Of a DNA stretch of 64,000 nucleotides, positions 19,510-29,622 are shown in pieces. The notes beneath the pieces were generated by a model that saw only the letters and a list, made by a program, of their open reading frames with translations, did no database searches and was not told where the DNA came from. The translations under genes and the position numbers were made by a program. Origin of the DNA: Enterococcus innesii (GTDB taxonomy: Bacteria > Bacillota > Bacilli > Lactobacillales > Enterococcaceae). Position 1 is the stretch's first letter, and every line of letters begins with the position of its first letter. Where the stretch lies: NCBI GenBank assembly GCA_018982785.1, contig JAHHEN010000006.1, positions 186,001 through 250,000 of the forward strand, written 5' to 3'.

Positions 19510-20816
19510 TTAATTCTCCTCCGTTTCTGCTAATTTTGTCATTAATGCATCATAACTGATCCAAGACGAGTCATAATTGACATACCAAGCAGGCGTCAAA
19601 TCAACAAGTGGTGCATCTTTGATCTCCCCCATTGATAGCCGACGATGATCTGTTGCAACAATTCAGGATCAGCCCCTGCCGCAATCAGCTCATTTTTGAC
19701 CGACAAACTAGAGGGCAATTCAATCTCCGTTTCAGAAGGAATCGGCACTTGGATCGCGTTCAAGCTGGCAGAAATCGTCATTTCCCGACTGCCGGTCTGA
19801 CCACTTTCTGAAAAAGCCACACTGATCACCCCTTGACCACCAGTACTAAAGACTGGATAGCCTTCAACGAAAACCCGATAATCCAAGTGCTTGTCTTGTT
19901 GATCAAAATAGCGGATCGTCCCAAAATTGTTGCCTAAACGAATAATATAATCCGCACTCAACATCGCCAGATCCGTTTCATCGGAACCATCTGTGGTGGT
20001 TTCAAACTTGACTTGCTGTTGATCTTGCAAGACCGTCATGTTTTGCCCACCTTCATAGTAGGTATCGACACTTTCATCATTGATTTTGACGTTTTTAGGA
20101 TTGCTGAAAAAGGCTTCTCGGAACAAACTCTGAGACTGTGTCGAAGAATAGTAGCTGTATTTTTTCAGCTTAATCGAATCTTGCGTATAATATTGATTGC
20201 TGGTTCGTTCTTTATCTGCCACCATTGTCGTCCATTCCCGAGGATTGTCTGCCAGTAAGTGTTTTACTTGGCTTTTATCCCAGTCGATCTTGCCTCGAAC
20301 TACTCGTTGATGGGTAAAGTCAACAAATTGGATCGTGTTTTCTTCGAGATCAAACTGGATGCGAGAAAACGGAAAATCCTCTGTTTCACTTTCGTCCTCT
20401 AAGGACAGCTCTTTATCAAAGGTTTTCTCGTAGTCTTTCAAGTAAAACGTCGTATAGTAGTTTAAGGATATTCCTTGATTGACTTCTTGGGCTTTTGAAA
20501 AAGCTTGTTCCTCACCATAGGTCCGCAGGGTCAAATCACTGATCGTTGCCTCGTTGATCACCTCTTGGATCTCTCGAATCACCGCTTCAGAATTGGTTTC
20601 TTTGATATCCTCTTCATCATTCCAAGTCAAATACAGGGGCAAAAACAAATCGCTTTTTTGTTTGTAGGTTTGAACCGAAGGATTGACGCCAGTGTCTGTT
20701 TCCGTGCTGGCATTGTTGAACCCGGTCGGATTTAGCCAAATCATATAGGAGAAATAAAAACTCAAGGCGATCATCACGATCAAGCCTACACGAATGATTT
20801 TTTCTGAGATTCTCAT
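19510..20816 (-). CDS. yycH: YycH, WalK regulatory protein, one-base frameshift near the end
   Basis: ATG at 20816 overlaps the walK stop (ATGA). The protein begins MRISEKIIRVGLIVMIALSF (membrane anchor), followed by a long extracytoplasmic region. The frame breaks at a run of five Cs (19626-19630; six expected), after GYQWG. The restored C-terminus reads EIKDAPLVDLTPAWYV and continues to a stop at 19510, giving 435 residues, the normal length. It acts with YycI on WalK. Confidence 0.88.
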
Positions 20817-22653
20817 ACCCACCAATCCTCCTCATACGGTTCATACGGCAACATGATGTAAAATGTTGACCCGCGATTTTCTCGACTTTCCGCCCAAATC
20901 GCACCGCCATGAGCTTTGATGACTTCACGTGAGATCGCCAACCCTAAGCCGGTGCCTCCTTGTTGGCGGGCTCGAGCTTTATCGACTCGGTAAAAACGAT
21001 CAAAGATCTTCGTGAGATCTTTTTTCGGAATTCCTAGTCCTTGGTCATTGATGCTAAGGACGATGTTGTTATGAGTCTCCATCAATTTCACCGTAATAAT
21101 CCCACCATCTGGGGAATATTTGATGGCATTATTCATGATGTTGTCGATCACTTGGATCATTTTGTCCGTATCGACTTCCACCCACAATTCTCGTTTGGTG
21201 AACTCGCGGCGAATCAAATATTTTTTACTTTCATTCGTCACCATCATGTCAAAACGATCCAACACGAAATTAACCATTTCATTGAAATTGATATATTCCA
21301 ACTGCAGTTGCGAATTGCCACTATCCATCCGCGACAGACTCAACAAGTCATTGATCATCCGAATCATTCGATCCGTTTCATCCAAGGTCACTTTCAAAAA
21401 GTTCGGCGCAATTTCCGGGTCTTTCCAAGCACCCTCACTCAGCGCTTCGATGTAGCTGCGCATACTCGTTAATGGTGTCCGCAACTCATGAGAAACGTTG
21501 GAGACAAATTCTCGCCGTTCCTGCTCATTCTTTTCTTGTTCCGTGACATCGTGCATTACGGCAACTAGACCGGAAATGAACCCGGACTCTCGACGGATCA
21601 TGGAGAAATCAATGCGCAAAATCAGATTTGTTCCCGTCGAATCATTGCTAGGACGCTCCAATAGCATGTCTTCAGGGTTTTCCAAAAGCTTTCGTAACGT
21701 GTATTCTTCATCGATTTCCAATAACGTCAAAATCGACTGCCCGATCGCTTCTTCGTTAGTGACATTCAATAAGGACATCGCCATCTCATTGATGGTAATG
21801 ACTTTGCCACGTCGGTCGGTGGCAACAACCCCATCTGTCATGTGAGACAAGACGCTGTCCAACCGATTTCGCTCGGACTCCATCGCCTCTTGGGTCTCTT
21901 CGATTCGTTCCCCTAATTGATTAAAGGTTTCCGCCAGTTGCCCCAATTCATCTTTTCCATGAATTGCTACCTTGCGGCTATAATCTCCTTTGGCGATACG
22001 AATCGCTTGTTCCCGCATCTCTCCAATTGGTTGGGTAATGGAACGAGAGACCAATAGTGCCACAATGATCGAAATCACTGCCGCAATTAGCGAAGCGGTA
22101 ACAAAGATGACCGCTGTTGTACTAACTTCATTGTATTTTGACTCAAGATTGCTCCGTAAATAAAGCGTTCCTAAGACGGTATCCCCTGTCGGTGATTGGA
22201 TCGACTGGACGATATTGAACACCCGCTGGCCGCTGGATTCATCATAAAGGACTTCACTACGGTTCGTATCGTAATCACGGTAATCATTTTTTCTCCCACC
22301 GAGCCACGATCATTGATATTGGTGGTTGCACGAATGATCCCTTGCTCATCCACCACCCGCATCTCCAAAATTTCCGAAGAGTTGGTACTCGTTAAGATTC
22401 GATTCAAGGAAGCATTCATGGAATCCCAATCCAAACCGTCATCATTATCCATGCGACTCAATTCAGAGCCTAATGTTACCACTAACGTGCTGGCCCGTGC
22501 CTCCATGTCGCGTTTGAAGGCATCGACCGTTGTTCTTTCCAATTCGCGAATAAAATACGCCCCGATAATCTGGATCGCAATCAATAAGATCAAGATAAAA
22601 GTCAGGGCGATTTTGAAGTTCACCGATTGAAAAAAGCGAACTTTATTTTTCAT
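20813..22653 (-). CDS. walK: WalK (VicK/YycG) sensor histidine kinase, one-base frameshift
   Basis: Domains in order: membrane helix (about 13-35), extracellular sensor, second helix (TAVIFVTASLIAAVISIIVA), HAMP, PAS, HisKA with the phospho-acceptor in VSNVSHELRTPL, and HATPase with DQGLGIPKKD and GGTGLGLAI. The two halves are joined across an A run (22287-22292, six bases; seven expected) within the sensor domain, where VGEK continues as NDYRDYDTNRSEVLYDE. The restored length is 613 residues. WalRK controls wall hydrolases and growth and is normally essential in low-GC Gram-positives, so this break is probably a sequence error. It begins 4 bases after the walR stop. Confidence 0.93.
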
Positions 22654-22656
22654 AGC

Positions 22657-23361
22657 TTATTCCTGTTCTGGGTTCCGCAAGTAATAGCCCACTCCGCGAC
22701 GAGTAACCAAATAGTTTGGATGGCTCGGGCTGTCTTCGATTTTTTCACGTAAACGACGCACCGTCACGTCAACGGTCCGAACATCACCAAAGTAGTCATA
22801 GCCCCAAACCGTTTGCAATAAATGCTCCCGGGTCATCATTTGACCAAGATGTTTTGCCAAGTAGTGCATCAATTCAAACTCTCGGTGCGTCAATTCGATG
22901 GCTGCACCATTTTTAGTGACCATGTACGCATCAGGATGAATCGTTAAATCACCAATCGTTAATTCGCTGTTGGCGTTATCGTCTGCTTCCTTCGCAGCTG
23001 CCGAGCCGCGACGCAGATTGGCTTTGACACGGGCCACCAATTCCCGGTTTGAAAATGGTTTGGTTACATAATCGTCCGCACCAAGCTCGAGGCCTAGTAC
23101 TTTATCGATTTCAGAATCTTTGGCTGTGACCATGATGATCGGCATGTCATGGGTTTTGCGCACTTCCCGTGCAACTTCCAACCCATCCATTTTTGGCAGC
23201 ATCAAATCAAGCAAAATCAGATCAGGATCGACCTCGGCTACTTTTTCTAATGCCTCTTCTCCATCATAGGCGGTATATACTTCATATCCTTCTTTGGTTA
23301 AATTAAATTTGACGATATCAGAAATTGGTTTCTCATCGTCCACGACTAGGATCTTTTTCAA
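22657..23361 (-). CDS. walR: WalR (VicR/YycF) response regulator, OmpR family
   Basis: A TTG start at 23361, just after GAGGTG, gives the canonical [20 protein letters not shown]. The receiver has DD (9-10), the phospho-acceptor Asp in LILLDLMLP and Lys in TAKDSE. The winged-helix DNA-binding domain ends [18 protein letters not shown]. The length is 234 residues. First gene of the five-gene wal operon; partner of the kinase encoded immediately downstream. Confidence 0.98.
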   Translation of the reverse strand: MKKILVVDDEKPISDIVKFNLTKEGYEVYTAYDGEEALEKVAEVDPDLILLDLMLPKMDGLEVAREVRKTHDMPIIMVTAKDSEIDKVLGLELGADDYVTKPFSNRELVARVKANLRRGSAAAKEADDNANSELTIGDLTIHPDAYMVTKNGAAIELTHREFELMHYLAKHLGQMMTREHLLQTVWGYDYFGDVRTVDVTVRRLREKIEDSPSHPNYLVTRRGVGYYLRNPEQE

Positions 23362-23467
23362 AAATGTCACCTCAATTTTTTTTGGTTTCTTACTTATTAT
23401 ACATTATTTAAACGGGCTTTTCATCTTTCCCAAAAACCGCAGCCTCATTCTTAAGGAAAGCACAAAA

Positions 23468-23492
23468 AAAGAAAGGCACGGGGCCTTTCTTT
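23468..23492. terminator. Terminator of degV
   Basis: AAAGAAAGGC and GCCTTTCTTT form a 10-bp stem with flanking A and T tracts directly after the degV stop (23494). It separates the degV unit from the wal operon. Confidence 0.85.
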
Positions 23493-23493
23493 T

Positions 23494-24354
23494 TTACTCT
23501 TCTAAAAGTTGGATACCGATCCCTAACAACCCAGGACCCGTGTGGACGACTAATGCGGGAGAGATTTGCCCAAATAAGATTTCTTTGACCTTAGGAAATT
23601 CGGCTTCTAATCGTGCTTTCATCTCTTTGGCTTCTTGCAGTGCATCACCTTGCGCCACGGCTAAACGCACATGGCGATGATCACCGATGAATTGCTTGAT
23701 CAAGTCAACCGTTTTGTCCAAGCTTTTCTTCCGTCCACGAGATTTTGCGACCGTATAGTAGATCCCTTCTTCATTACAAGAGATAATTGGATTCAATTTC
23801 AAGGCATTGCCTAAGATGGATGCAACCAGACCGATGCGGCCGCCTTTTTGTAAATACTCTAAGGTAGCTACGTTGAAAAAGACTTTGTTTTTCGGTACTT
23901 CATTCGTTAATTGTGCCCGCAGTTCTTCCCAAGTCACGCCTTTTTCTAACAGTTCTGCCGCACGAATCGCTTGTAGCCCTGCACCGATCCCGATATTTTT
24001 CGTATCAAGTACAAAAACCTCAAGGTCGGTCCGTTGTTCACCTAACAGGCGAACAACATTAAACGTTCCACTCAATCCGCTGGAGATGGTTACGGCAAAG
24101 ACTTTTTCATACCCATCGGCTTTGATCCGATCAAAGATTTCCCCGATCGCCGCGCCATCAGGTAATGAAGTACTAGGAATCTCTTGCGGCAAACGTTCAT
24201 AAATTTCTTCGGCAGTAATATCAACTTTATCGGTATAGGTCCGATCCTTGTAAATAATTTGCAATGGCAGCATATACATGCCGTATTGCTCCATGATCTG
24301 TGCGGGAACATCGGTACCTGAATCAACTAATAGGGCAATTTTCTCTTTATTCAT
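23494..24354 (-). CDS. DegV-family fatty-acid-binding protein (FakB-like)
   Basis: The 286-residue protein starts EKIALLVDSGTDVPAQIMEQYG and has the DegV markers TSLPDGAAIGEIF, ISSGLSGTFNVVRLL and GGRIGLVASILG. DegV proteins bind fatty acids; several (FakB) present exogenous fatty acids to the kinase FakA for incorporation into phospholipid. ATG at 24354 overlaps the DUF1836 gene by 8 bases, and the ribosome site lies inside that gene, so the two are translationally linked. Confidence 0.93.
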   Translation of the reverse strand: MNKEKIALLVDSGTDVPAQIMEQYGMYMLPLQIIYKDRTYTDKVDITAEEIYERLPQEIPSTSLPDGAAIGEIFDRIKADGYEKVFAVTISSGLSGTFNVVRLLGEQRTDLEVFVLDTKNIGIGAGLQAIRAAELLEKGVTWEELRAQLTNEVPKNKVFFNVATLEYLQKGGRIGLVASILGNALKLNPIISCNEEGIYYTVAKSRGRKKSLDKTVDLIKQFIGDHRHVRLAVAQGDALQEAKEMKARLEAEFPKVKEILFGQISPALVVHTGPGLLGIGIQLLEE

Positions 24355-24913
24355 GGGCTTCTCCTTTATGTGTTTCTAAATAAATGACTTCTAATTCGAT
24401 TGTTTTTTCTGCCAATAATTTATTAGCAAAGGAACGTGTTGCACCTTTCATGGCCACTAATTCAATCGGGATTGGTTCCGATGCCATTTGCTCGGGCTCT
24501 CCCATTGCTTCTGTGCCAACAAGATGGATTGCTTTTTCTTGTTCTTCACAAAATACATTATAGGCATTTCTGATTCCGACAGCTTTCCCTTGAAAAAGGA
24601 TGCCTGTCTTTATTTCTGGAATCGTCAACACTTGCTTCAGCATCGTGATCGCGATCAAAAATGCGAGATGCTTTTGGTTGTAACGTTTTTTTTCTGGTGC
24701 GGGGATCATCCCTTTTTTGACATAATTATTGACCATAGACGAGGTCAATAGCGGATGTTTTTCTGTTTGAATCACTGGTGATAAATATTGGTCAATCAAA
24801 GTGATTACCTGATCCATATACAGTTCCAGGGTCGGTAATTCTTCCCACCTAGGCAGATGGAATTCCAGTAGCGATTCGCCCCATGTTTTCATGTCCGATT
24901 GTAATTTTTCCAT
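24347..24913 (-). CDS. DUF1836-domain protein
   Basis: ATG at 24913, 5 bases after GGAGG, is preferred to one 12 bases earlier. The 188-residue cytoplasmic protein has the DUF1836 features SSMVNNYVKKGMIP and KRYNQKHLAFLIAITML, which resemble a MerR-like winged helix. Similar proteins commonly sit next to degV genes. Overlap with degV suggests a joint function, perhaps regulatory, but nothing more specific is visible. Confidence 0.85.
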   Translation of the reverse strand: MEKLQSDMKTWGESLLEFHLPRWEELPTLELYMDQVITLIDQYLSPVIQTEKHPLLTSSMVNNYVKKGMIPAPEKKRYNQKHLAFLIAITMLKQVLTIPEIKTGILFQGKAVGIRNAYNVFCEEQEKAIHLVGTEAMGEPEQMASEPIPIELVAMKGATRSFANKLLAEKTIELEVIYLETHKGEAHE

Positions 24914-25181
24914 GTCATCCTCCATTTTGACTAACAGAAGGTTAGATTATCACAAACTAATCATCTAGTTTCGATAACTAGATACATTTTATCACGGCTT
25001 TCTGAGTTTTTAAAGCATTCTGTTCAATCTTTTAAAAATTTCCTATCGTTTGAAATTGGGGAATGAATGGTATTTTTTTAAGATAACCTCTGTCTTCCAA
25101 CTGAAAAAGCACACATTTTTTTCAAAAGAATGATTGATTTTTAAACAACGGAGTGCTAAGATAATGAAGTACTTTTGGTAC

Positions 25182-25254
<73 letters not shown>

Positions 25255-25271
25255 TTGGGTGCCAAACCCAC

Positions 25272-25330
25272 GGAACAGGTAAATGTTGGTGCGAAAGCAT
25301 TTCGAAAACATTTATGCTGTTCCATTTTTT
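25272..25330 (+). terminator. Terminator of tRNA-Lys
   Basis: GGAACAG (25272-25278) pairs with CTGTTCC (25317-25323), with further pairing of TAAATGTT and AACATTTA inside, then a run of seven Ts. Confidence 0.85.
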
Positions 25331-25553
25331 TGTTTATAATTATCACCTTGCGAATAAAGGGATTTTTTTTGATAAGAGGATTTCTTATTCGAAGAGGTCT
25401 GTGTAAAACTTCAAAAACTTTTGAGCTATGAAGAAGGCATCTCAATTCGATGGTCTTCCTTACCCAAACGATGACTCATTTACCGATCACGAAACGAGGA
25501 TTCTACGGATTTAAATCATTTGAGAACATGAGAATTAGAATCATAAAAAAACT

Positions 25554-25611
25554 CCTTTCGATCTGATATGCGGTTGGTAGCCACTATTAGTATATCGAAA
25601 GGATTTTTTTA
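25554..25611 (+). terminator. Hairpin with T tract in the tRNA-proximal gap
   Basis: CCTTTCGAT (25554-25562) and ATCGAAAGG (25594-25602) are followed by a run of Ts. There is no recognisable gene upstream on the + strand apart from the tRNA, so its source transcript is unclear. Confidence 0.6.
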
Positions 25612-25630
25612 TCGCTAAAGCTATTTCGTC

Positions 25631-25674
25631 CACGCGTAGAAACGCGCGGTTTTTTTGTTTCGTATGCTACGCGA
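25631..25674. repeat. Short dispersed repeat, copy A (near left end of accessory block)
   Basis: CACGCGTAGAAACGCGC followed by T7, GT and then TGCTACGCGAAC. A related copy lies at 38621-38660. It contains a CGCG/CGCG mini-hairpin plus T tract. Origin unknown; it could be the relic end of a mobile element. Confidence 0.55.
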
Positions 25675-25703
25675 ACGAAACTGACTAAAGTCAATAATAA
25701 TAT

Positions 25704-25744
25704 AAAATATGGGTCAGAATGAGGTTCATTCTGACCCATATTTT
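25704..25744. repeat. Perfect 19-bp inverted repeat (terminator-like)
   Basis: AAAATATGGGTCAGAATGA (25704-25722) and its exact complement (25726-25744) surround the three-base loop GGT, followed by TATTTTT. No coding frame lies close by on either strand. It is either a strong terminator or a mobile-element end. Confidence 0.75.
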
Positions 25745-26041
25745 ATTTTTCACAACATATCAGTCCATATTAACAGAGAACCCATAAAAATAATTTTTCG
25801 CTATGTCATAAAGTACTAAAAATAGGTTTTTGACGATATTCTGCACAAAATTTTCAACGAGGAAATAGAAATGGTATGATATTGTTTTAGAGTATTAATT
25901 GGTAGTATAGACATCTTCTCCAAGTCCCCGCTATCAATACTCTTCTACTTTTGAAACTGTGAAATTCTCCTTAGAGAACTACATCACAATTAAGATTCAT
26001 ATTATTTTTGTCATATTCGATTTATTATTGTTATTCGCTTA
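25745..26041. other. Non-coding gap with a possible small transcript
   Basis: No credible coding frame. TTCAAC (25853-25858) and TATGAT (25874-25879) resemble a promoter on the + strand, and GAGTATT...AATACTC (25890-25942) could fold after it. Evidence for an RNA is weak. Confidence 0.25.
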
Positions 26042-26102
26042 TCATTCCATCAAAAAGATTTCTTGTGGTCGACCTATTAAACCATGGTAGCCGTAGTAGG
26101 CA

Positions 26103-26468
26103 TCATTTGACTTGAAATATAAGTGAATAATTCGTTTTACTATTCAAGTTGTAACCACATAGTTCCTTCGTATAACAAGGATAGTCCTTTTCAACCAATT
26201 CAATCAATTCCTTTGAACCTAATCCCAACTGATCATCTTTTAGTAAATCAATCAACTCCCCTAATAAAGCCAACCGGGCATCAATGCCTAGAAGGTACGG
26301 AAATACTTCCCAAAAGTTTTCTGAAGAGATGGTATCAATCAATGTACTCATCTCCATTAGTTGTTGTTTACAGTACTCTTCAATGCAGCTATATCGGTTA
26401 AAATAGGGGTGGAACGTAGTATGCCACTTTTGTATATAATCTTTGGAGTTCAATGGGTTCTCCAACAT
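26103..26468 (-). CDS. Hypothetical protein next to the WxL locus, possibly frameshifted at its end
   Basis: ATG at 26468 lies 5 bases after AAAGGAG. The 121-residue acidic, mostly helical product (MLENPLNSKDYIQKWHTTF..., with LLGIDARLALLGELIDLLK) is of no family I recognise. The tail is suspicious. If the four-T run at 26135-26138 were three, the frame would continue as RIIHLYFKSNDAYYGYHGL and then IGRPQEIFLME, to a stop at 26042. That reads more like protein than the given ending. Small acidic proteins beside surface-protein loci can be immunity proteins, but this is only a guess. Confidence 0.6.
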   Translation of the reverse strand: MLENPLNSKDYIQKWHTTFHPYFNRYSCIEEYCKQQLMEMSTLIDTISSENFWEVFPYLLGIDARLALLGELIDLLKDDQLGLGSKELIELVEKDYPCYTKELCGYNLNSKTNYSLIFQVK

Positions 26469-26592
26469 ATTACTCCTTTCCCTTACATCAATTTAATCTT
26501 CCATACATTATTGCAAAAAGCTGATAATTCTTTTTCAACCTCTATTTTTACTAATCATCATTTCTATTATTGCTGTTAGATGCTTCCTGTAC

Positions 26593-26913
26593 TTATCTGT
26601 TATCAAACGTCATGCAAATTCTTCTAAAAAATATTACCAATATCCAACTAGAGTTTTTTCTTTCAGCCCTTCTTAAATACCACGTAACAAAGACAACGAA
26701 ACCTCCTAAAATCCCCATATAAGAAAAGGTACTTCCTGTTTGAGGTAGATTTCCAGAATCCTCTTTATCAAGATTATTTCTCTCGTCTTCTTGATAAAAG
26801 CTAACAACCGCGCGGTTTTCATGTGTTGTTGCTCGTCCAGCAAGGGCATTCCCTAAGACAAAGGGGGTAAAGAAACATAGACCGATAACTAAAACAATCA
26901 ACCTTCGTCTCAT
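26593..26913 (-). CDS. LPXTG-anchored small surface protein of the WxL locus
   Basis: ATG at 26913 overlaps the stop of the upstream WxL gene (ATGA). The product has a signal peptide (RRRLIVLVIGLCFFTPFVLG), a short spacer, the sortase motif LPQTG, a hydrophobic helix (YMGILGGFVVFVTWYL) and a basic end RRAERK. The frame given runs on to 26593. A seventh A in the run at 26654-26659 would instead end the protein at RRAERKKL (stop 26648), the normal form for this family. Such small LPXTG proteins accompany WxL and WxL-interacting proteins in cell-surface complexes. Confidence 0.85.
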   Translation of the reverse strand: MRRRLIVLVIGLCFFTPFVLGNALAGRATTHENRAVVSFYQEDERNNLDKEDSGNLPQTGSTFSYMGILGGFVVFVTWYLRRAERKNSSWILVIFFRRICMTFDNR

Positions 26914-28673
26914 CGTTTGCCTCCCATTGTCGGATCCCCCACTAATTCCCAAGCGATTGTTGTTTGATAATCTCCCACGTCCACAGGGGTATTGGCAGGT
27001 ATGATGAGAGAAACACCAGTTAAACTATGATTTTCTACTTCTCCAATTTGAATGATTGTTTTTCCGTATTCGTCTTTGGAATTTTCTGAAGCATCTCTTG
27101 AAACAATCAACTGAGGGGTTTCTCCTAACAAGATCTCTTTTTTAGGGAAGGAAATAGATGTGGAAGCAGATTCAATCACTTTTAAATCCTTCAAAGTTAT
27201 AGAAGCTTCACTCAATTCCTGGTTTTTCTCGTTTAAAAATGGGCTCATAGACGCGTAGACACTCCACTGAGAAGCATTACTAAAATCAGTGACCTTGATT
27301 TTTGGAGAAAATTCTCCTTTAGCAGAAATTTCTTGTCTACGACTAGTTTTTTGTACTTCGCCAAAATCAAAATTACCGTGAGCAATTTCCGATATTTCCA
27401 ATTGACCAGATTCAACTATATAGGACACCTCGTATTCCATCGAAAAACTGTACATATTTTCTTTTTTTTGTGTCACCAGTACAACTGCTTTACCTTCATT
27501 TCCAGGTAATAGCGTATCAAAACTGATCAGCTCAAATGTAAATTCTCCTTTTTCCTGCTCCGTAAATTCTTCATGAAAATTGAAGAATTCACTTAATCTT
27601 TGACCAATTTCTTCTGGTGTATCACTGGCTTCAATAGTGAGTTTGTTCGTTGTTAGTTGATTCACCCTCATTAATTGAAAGCCATTTTCCGTCATCATGT
27701 AAAGGGCCTCCGGCCATCCAATTGCTTCACGTACAGGTTCTTCATTCCTAGTGACCCATGTATTGGCTCCATTGTAATTTTGATTTGCTACTGCAAACCT
27801 GTTTACGCTTAATCCGATCACATCACCAAATTCTATATCAATATTGTTTAACGTATCATTCCAAGTCTGTACGACACTCGTTCTCGGTTGATTGACTGTA
27901 AAAAAAGGAATCGGTGTTCTATTGGAATATTTTTTATGATAGATCGAAAAATTTGGTCTTGATGTTACTTGATTTCCCCACGCGTTACCAAACCCTTCTG
28001 AAGCAACAAGAGATGGACCTGTATCACTGATATGCAAACTGATCACCCCAGTACTAGCATCGGTTGCAGCTTCTCGTGAGAAGATCGAATGGCCCCATAT
28101 CACTTCAATCGGTACATGTATTTGAGTTTCTATTTGTGTTTCAAGATGTACGACAGTTATTTGGACTTGCTGATTGCCTAAAAGACTTGTATTCGGTTGA
28201 TCTAAAAGGATTACCTTAAATTCCTCACGTTTTACTTCATCCCCATTAAGCCTTACGTTGGTCACTAAATCTCTCAGTCGTTCTTCAGAAAATTTCCCGC
28301 CTAATCCTATCATTTGAGGAACTGCTTCTGCTGTGAGCACATCCTCGCTAGAAAGATGATTATATTCGCTCTCCTGTATCGATCTATCCTCCTCTCCTTC
28401 ATCATAACTACCACTTGACTCACCGTCAGAATTATCATTGCCCGTGCTAGAAGTAGGTAAATCTATGATACCTTGCGATTCATCCGTTGATTGATTTACT
28501 GCATGTTCTGATTCAGTAAAATAATTTTCATCTAGCTTAAGGAAAGAATTGCTATCTTCAGATGTCCTTTGTGTGATCGATGAATCAATGGTTTCTGCAA
28601 ACATGATGGTCGATGGAACCAAGTACCTAATAATGATTAAACATAGTACGGTAATAAGCACATTTCTTTTCAT
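26910..28673 (-). CDS. Large WxL-domain surface protein
   Basis: 587 residues with a signal peptide (NVLITVLCLIIIRYLVPSTI), a Ser/Glu-rich linker (about 40-120), an N-terminal ectodomain that includes WGHSIFSREAATDASTG and a C-terminal WxL domain from about residue 430. The latter contains the two WxL-type blocks SQWSVYASM and TIAWELVGDP. WxL domains bind peptidoglycan non-covalently. The large ectodomain probably has a lectin-like or adhesive role, but I do not recognise its fold. Starts 47 bases after the shorter WxL gene and overlaps the LPXTG gene. Confidence 0.85.
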   Translation of the reverse strand: MKRNVLITVLCLIIIRYLVPSTIMFAETIDSSITQRTSEDSNSFLKLDENYFTESEHAVNQSTDESQGIIDLPTSSTGNDNSDGESSGSYDEGEEDRSIQESEYNHLSSEDVLTAEAVPQMIGLGGKFSEERLRDLVTNVRLNGDEVKREEFKVILLDQPNTSLLGNQQVQITVVHLETQIETQIHVPIEVIWGHSIFSREAATDASTGVISLHISDTGPSLVASEGFGNAWGNQVTSRPNFSIYHKKYSNRTPIPFFTVNQPRTSVVQTWNDTLNNIDIEFGDVIGLSVNRFAVANQNYNGANTWVTRNEEPVREAIGWPEALYMMTENGFQLMRVNQLTTNKLTIEASDTPEEIGQRLSEFFNFHEEFTEQEKGEFTFELISFDTLLPGNEGKAVVLVTQKKENMYSFSMEYEVSYIVESGQLEISEIAHGNFDFGEVQKTSRRQEISAKGEFSPKIKVTDFSNASQWSVYASMSPFLNEKNQELSEASITLKDLKVIESASTSISFPKKEILLGETPQLIVSRDASENSKDEYGKTIIQIGEVENHSLTGVSLIIPANTPVDVGDYQTTIAWELVGDPTMGGKR

Positions 28674-28719
28674 CTGATTTTCCTTTCCTTCAGAATGATT
28701 CAGAAGAATTTACGATGAT

Positions 28720-29461
28720 TTATCCACCTATACCTGTAGTAGGATCTGCCACTAATTCCCAGACAATCTCAGTAGAATACTCCGTATTATTGGCGGTTGT
28801 GTTTGCTGGTATGCGTAGCACCACCCCGTCAGTATGTCCTTCTCCATTTGATTTTCCTAATGCTAATGCCCAAGCGCCTGCTCCTTGCGTGGCATCTGCT
28901 GTTGCCAACGATTGTGCTGCTTGTCCTAGCACGATCGCATTTTGATTTACTACTGGTGTAGCGTCTGTTGAATTTACATAACGCAGACCTGTTAAGGTAA
29001 TCGTTGCGCCATTTAATTCATGACCACTCTCGTCAGTTAACTGGTTTGGCTGAGACACTTGTAACTCCCAACCTAATCGTTCACTTCCTCGACGATCTTC
29101 CGTTGCAACAAAAGGTACCCGTGATACTTCTTCACCGTCTACCCATACATTATCGAGCCTTGCTTTTTGTTCAATTGCGTGAGACACATTTTTGATCTGT
29201 CCAAAATCAAAATTTGATACATAATTAATACGCAAAAGTCCTGGGTGAGGATTGGTTGGTTCTTCAGGTCTAAGCTCATTATCTGGATTCTCCGGATCAG
29301 GAACGACTGGATTTGAAGAGTCATTTTCTAGAATCGTTACTTTCCCTTCAGTTGTAACTTTTGTTGCATCTTCATAAGTTGCAGCATAACTAATTCCTGT
29401 ACCAATTCCAAGACTAGTCGTTAAAAGTGCTGTTAATAAAATAAGATTATTTTTTTTTCAT
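28720..29461 (-). CDS. WxL-domain surface protein, one-base frameshift in the start region
   Basis: ATG at 29461 follows GGAGG. It is followed by nine As (29450-29458), which lead to an immediate stop; eight give KKNNLILLTALLTTSLGIG (signal peptide), SYAATYEDATKV and then the WxL domain. The restored length is 246 residues with a Pro/Asn/Glu-rich spacer (VVPDPENPDNELRPEEP). The WxL blocks are LGWELQVSQPN and STEIVWELVADPT. It is the classic compact WxL protein of a csc-like cluster, anchored non-covalently to peptidoglycan. Confidence 0.88.
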
Positions 29462-29622
29462 TTTCTTTCCTCCATTGTCCTTTGAATAAATGTTTTTTAG
29501 TTATCCTTCCGCTTTTACAAGCCTTATTCACTCCTTTCTCACTAGATTTAGCATTTTTATTCTCTTAATTCTGCTGGATAAATCCTATAAACCAGCAATC
29601 CTTATTATCATATTATTGATAT

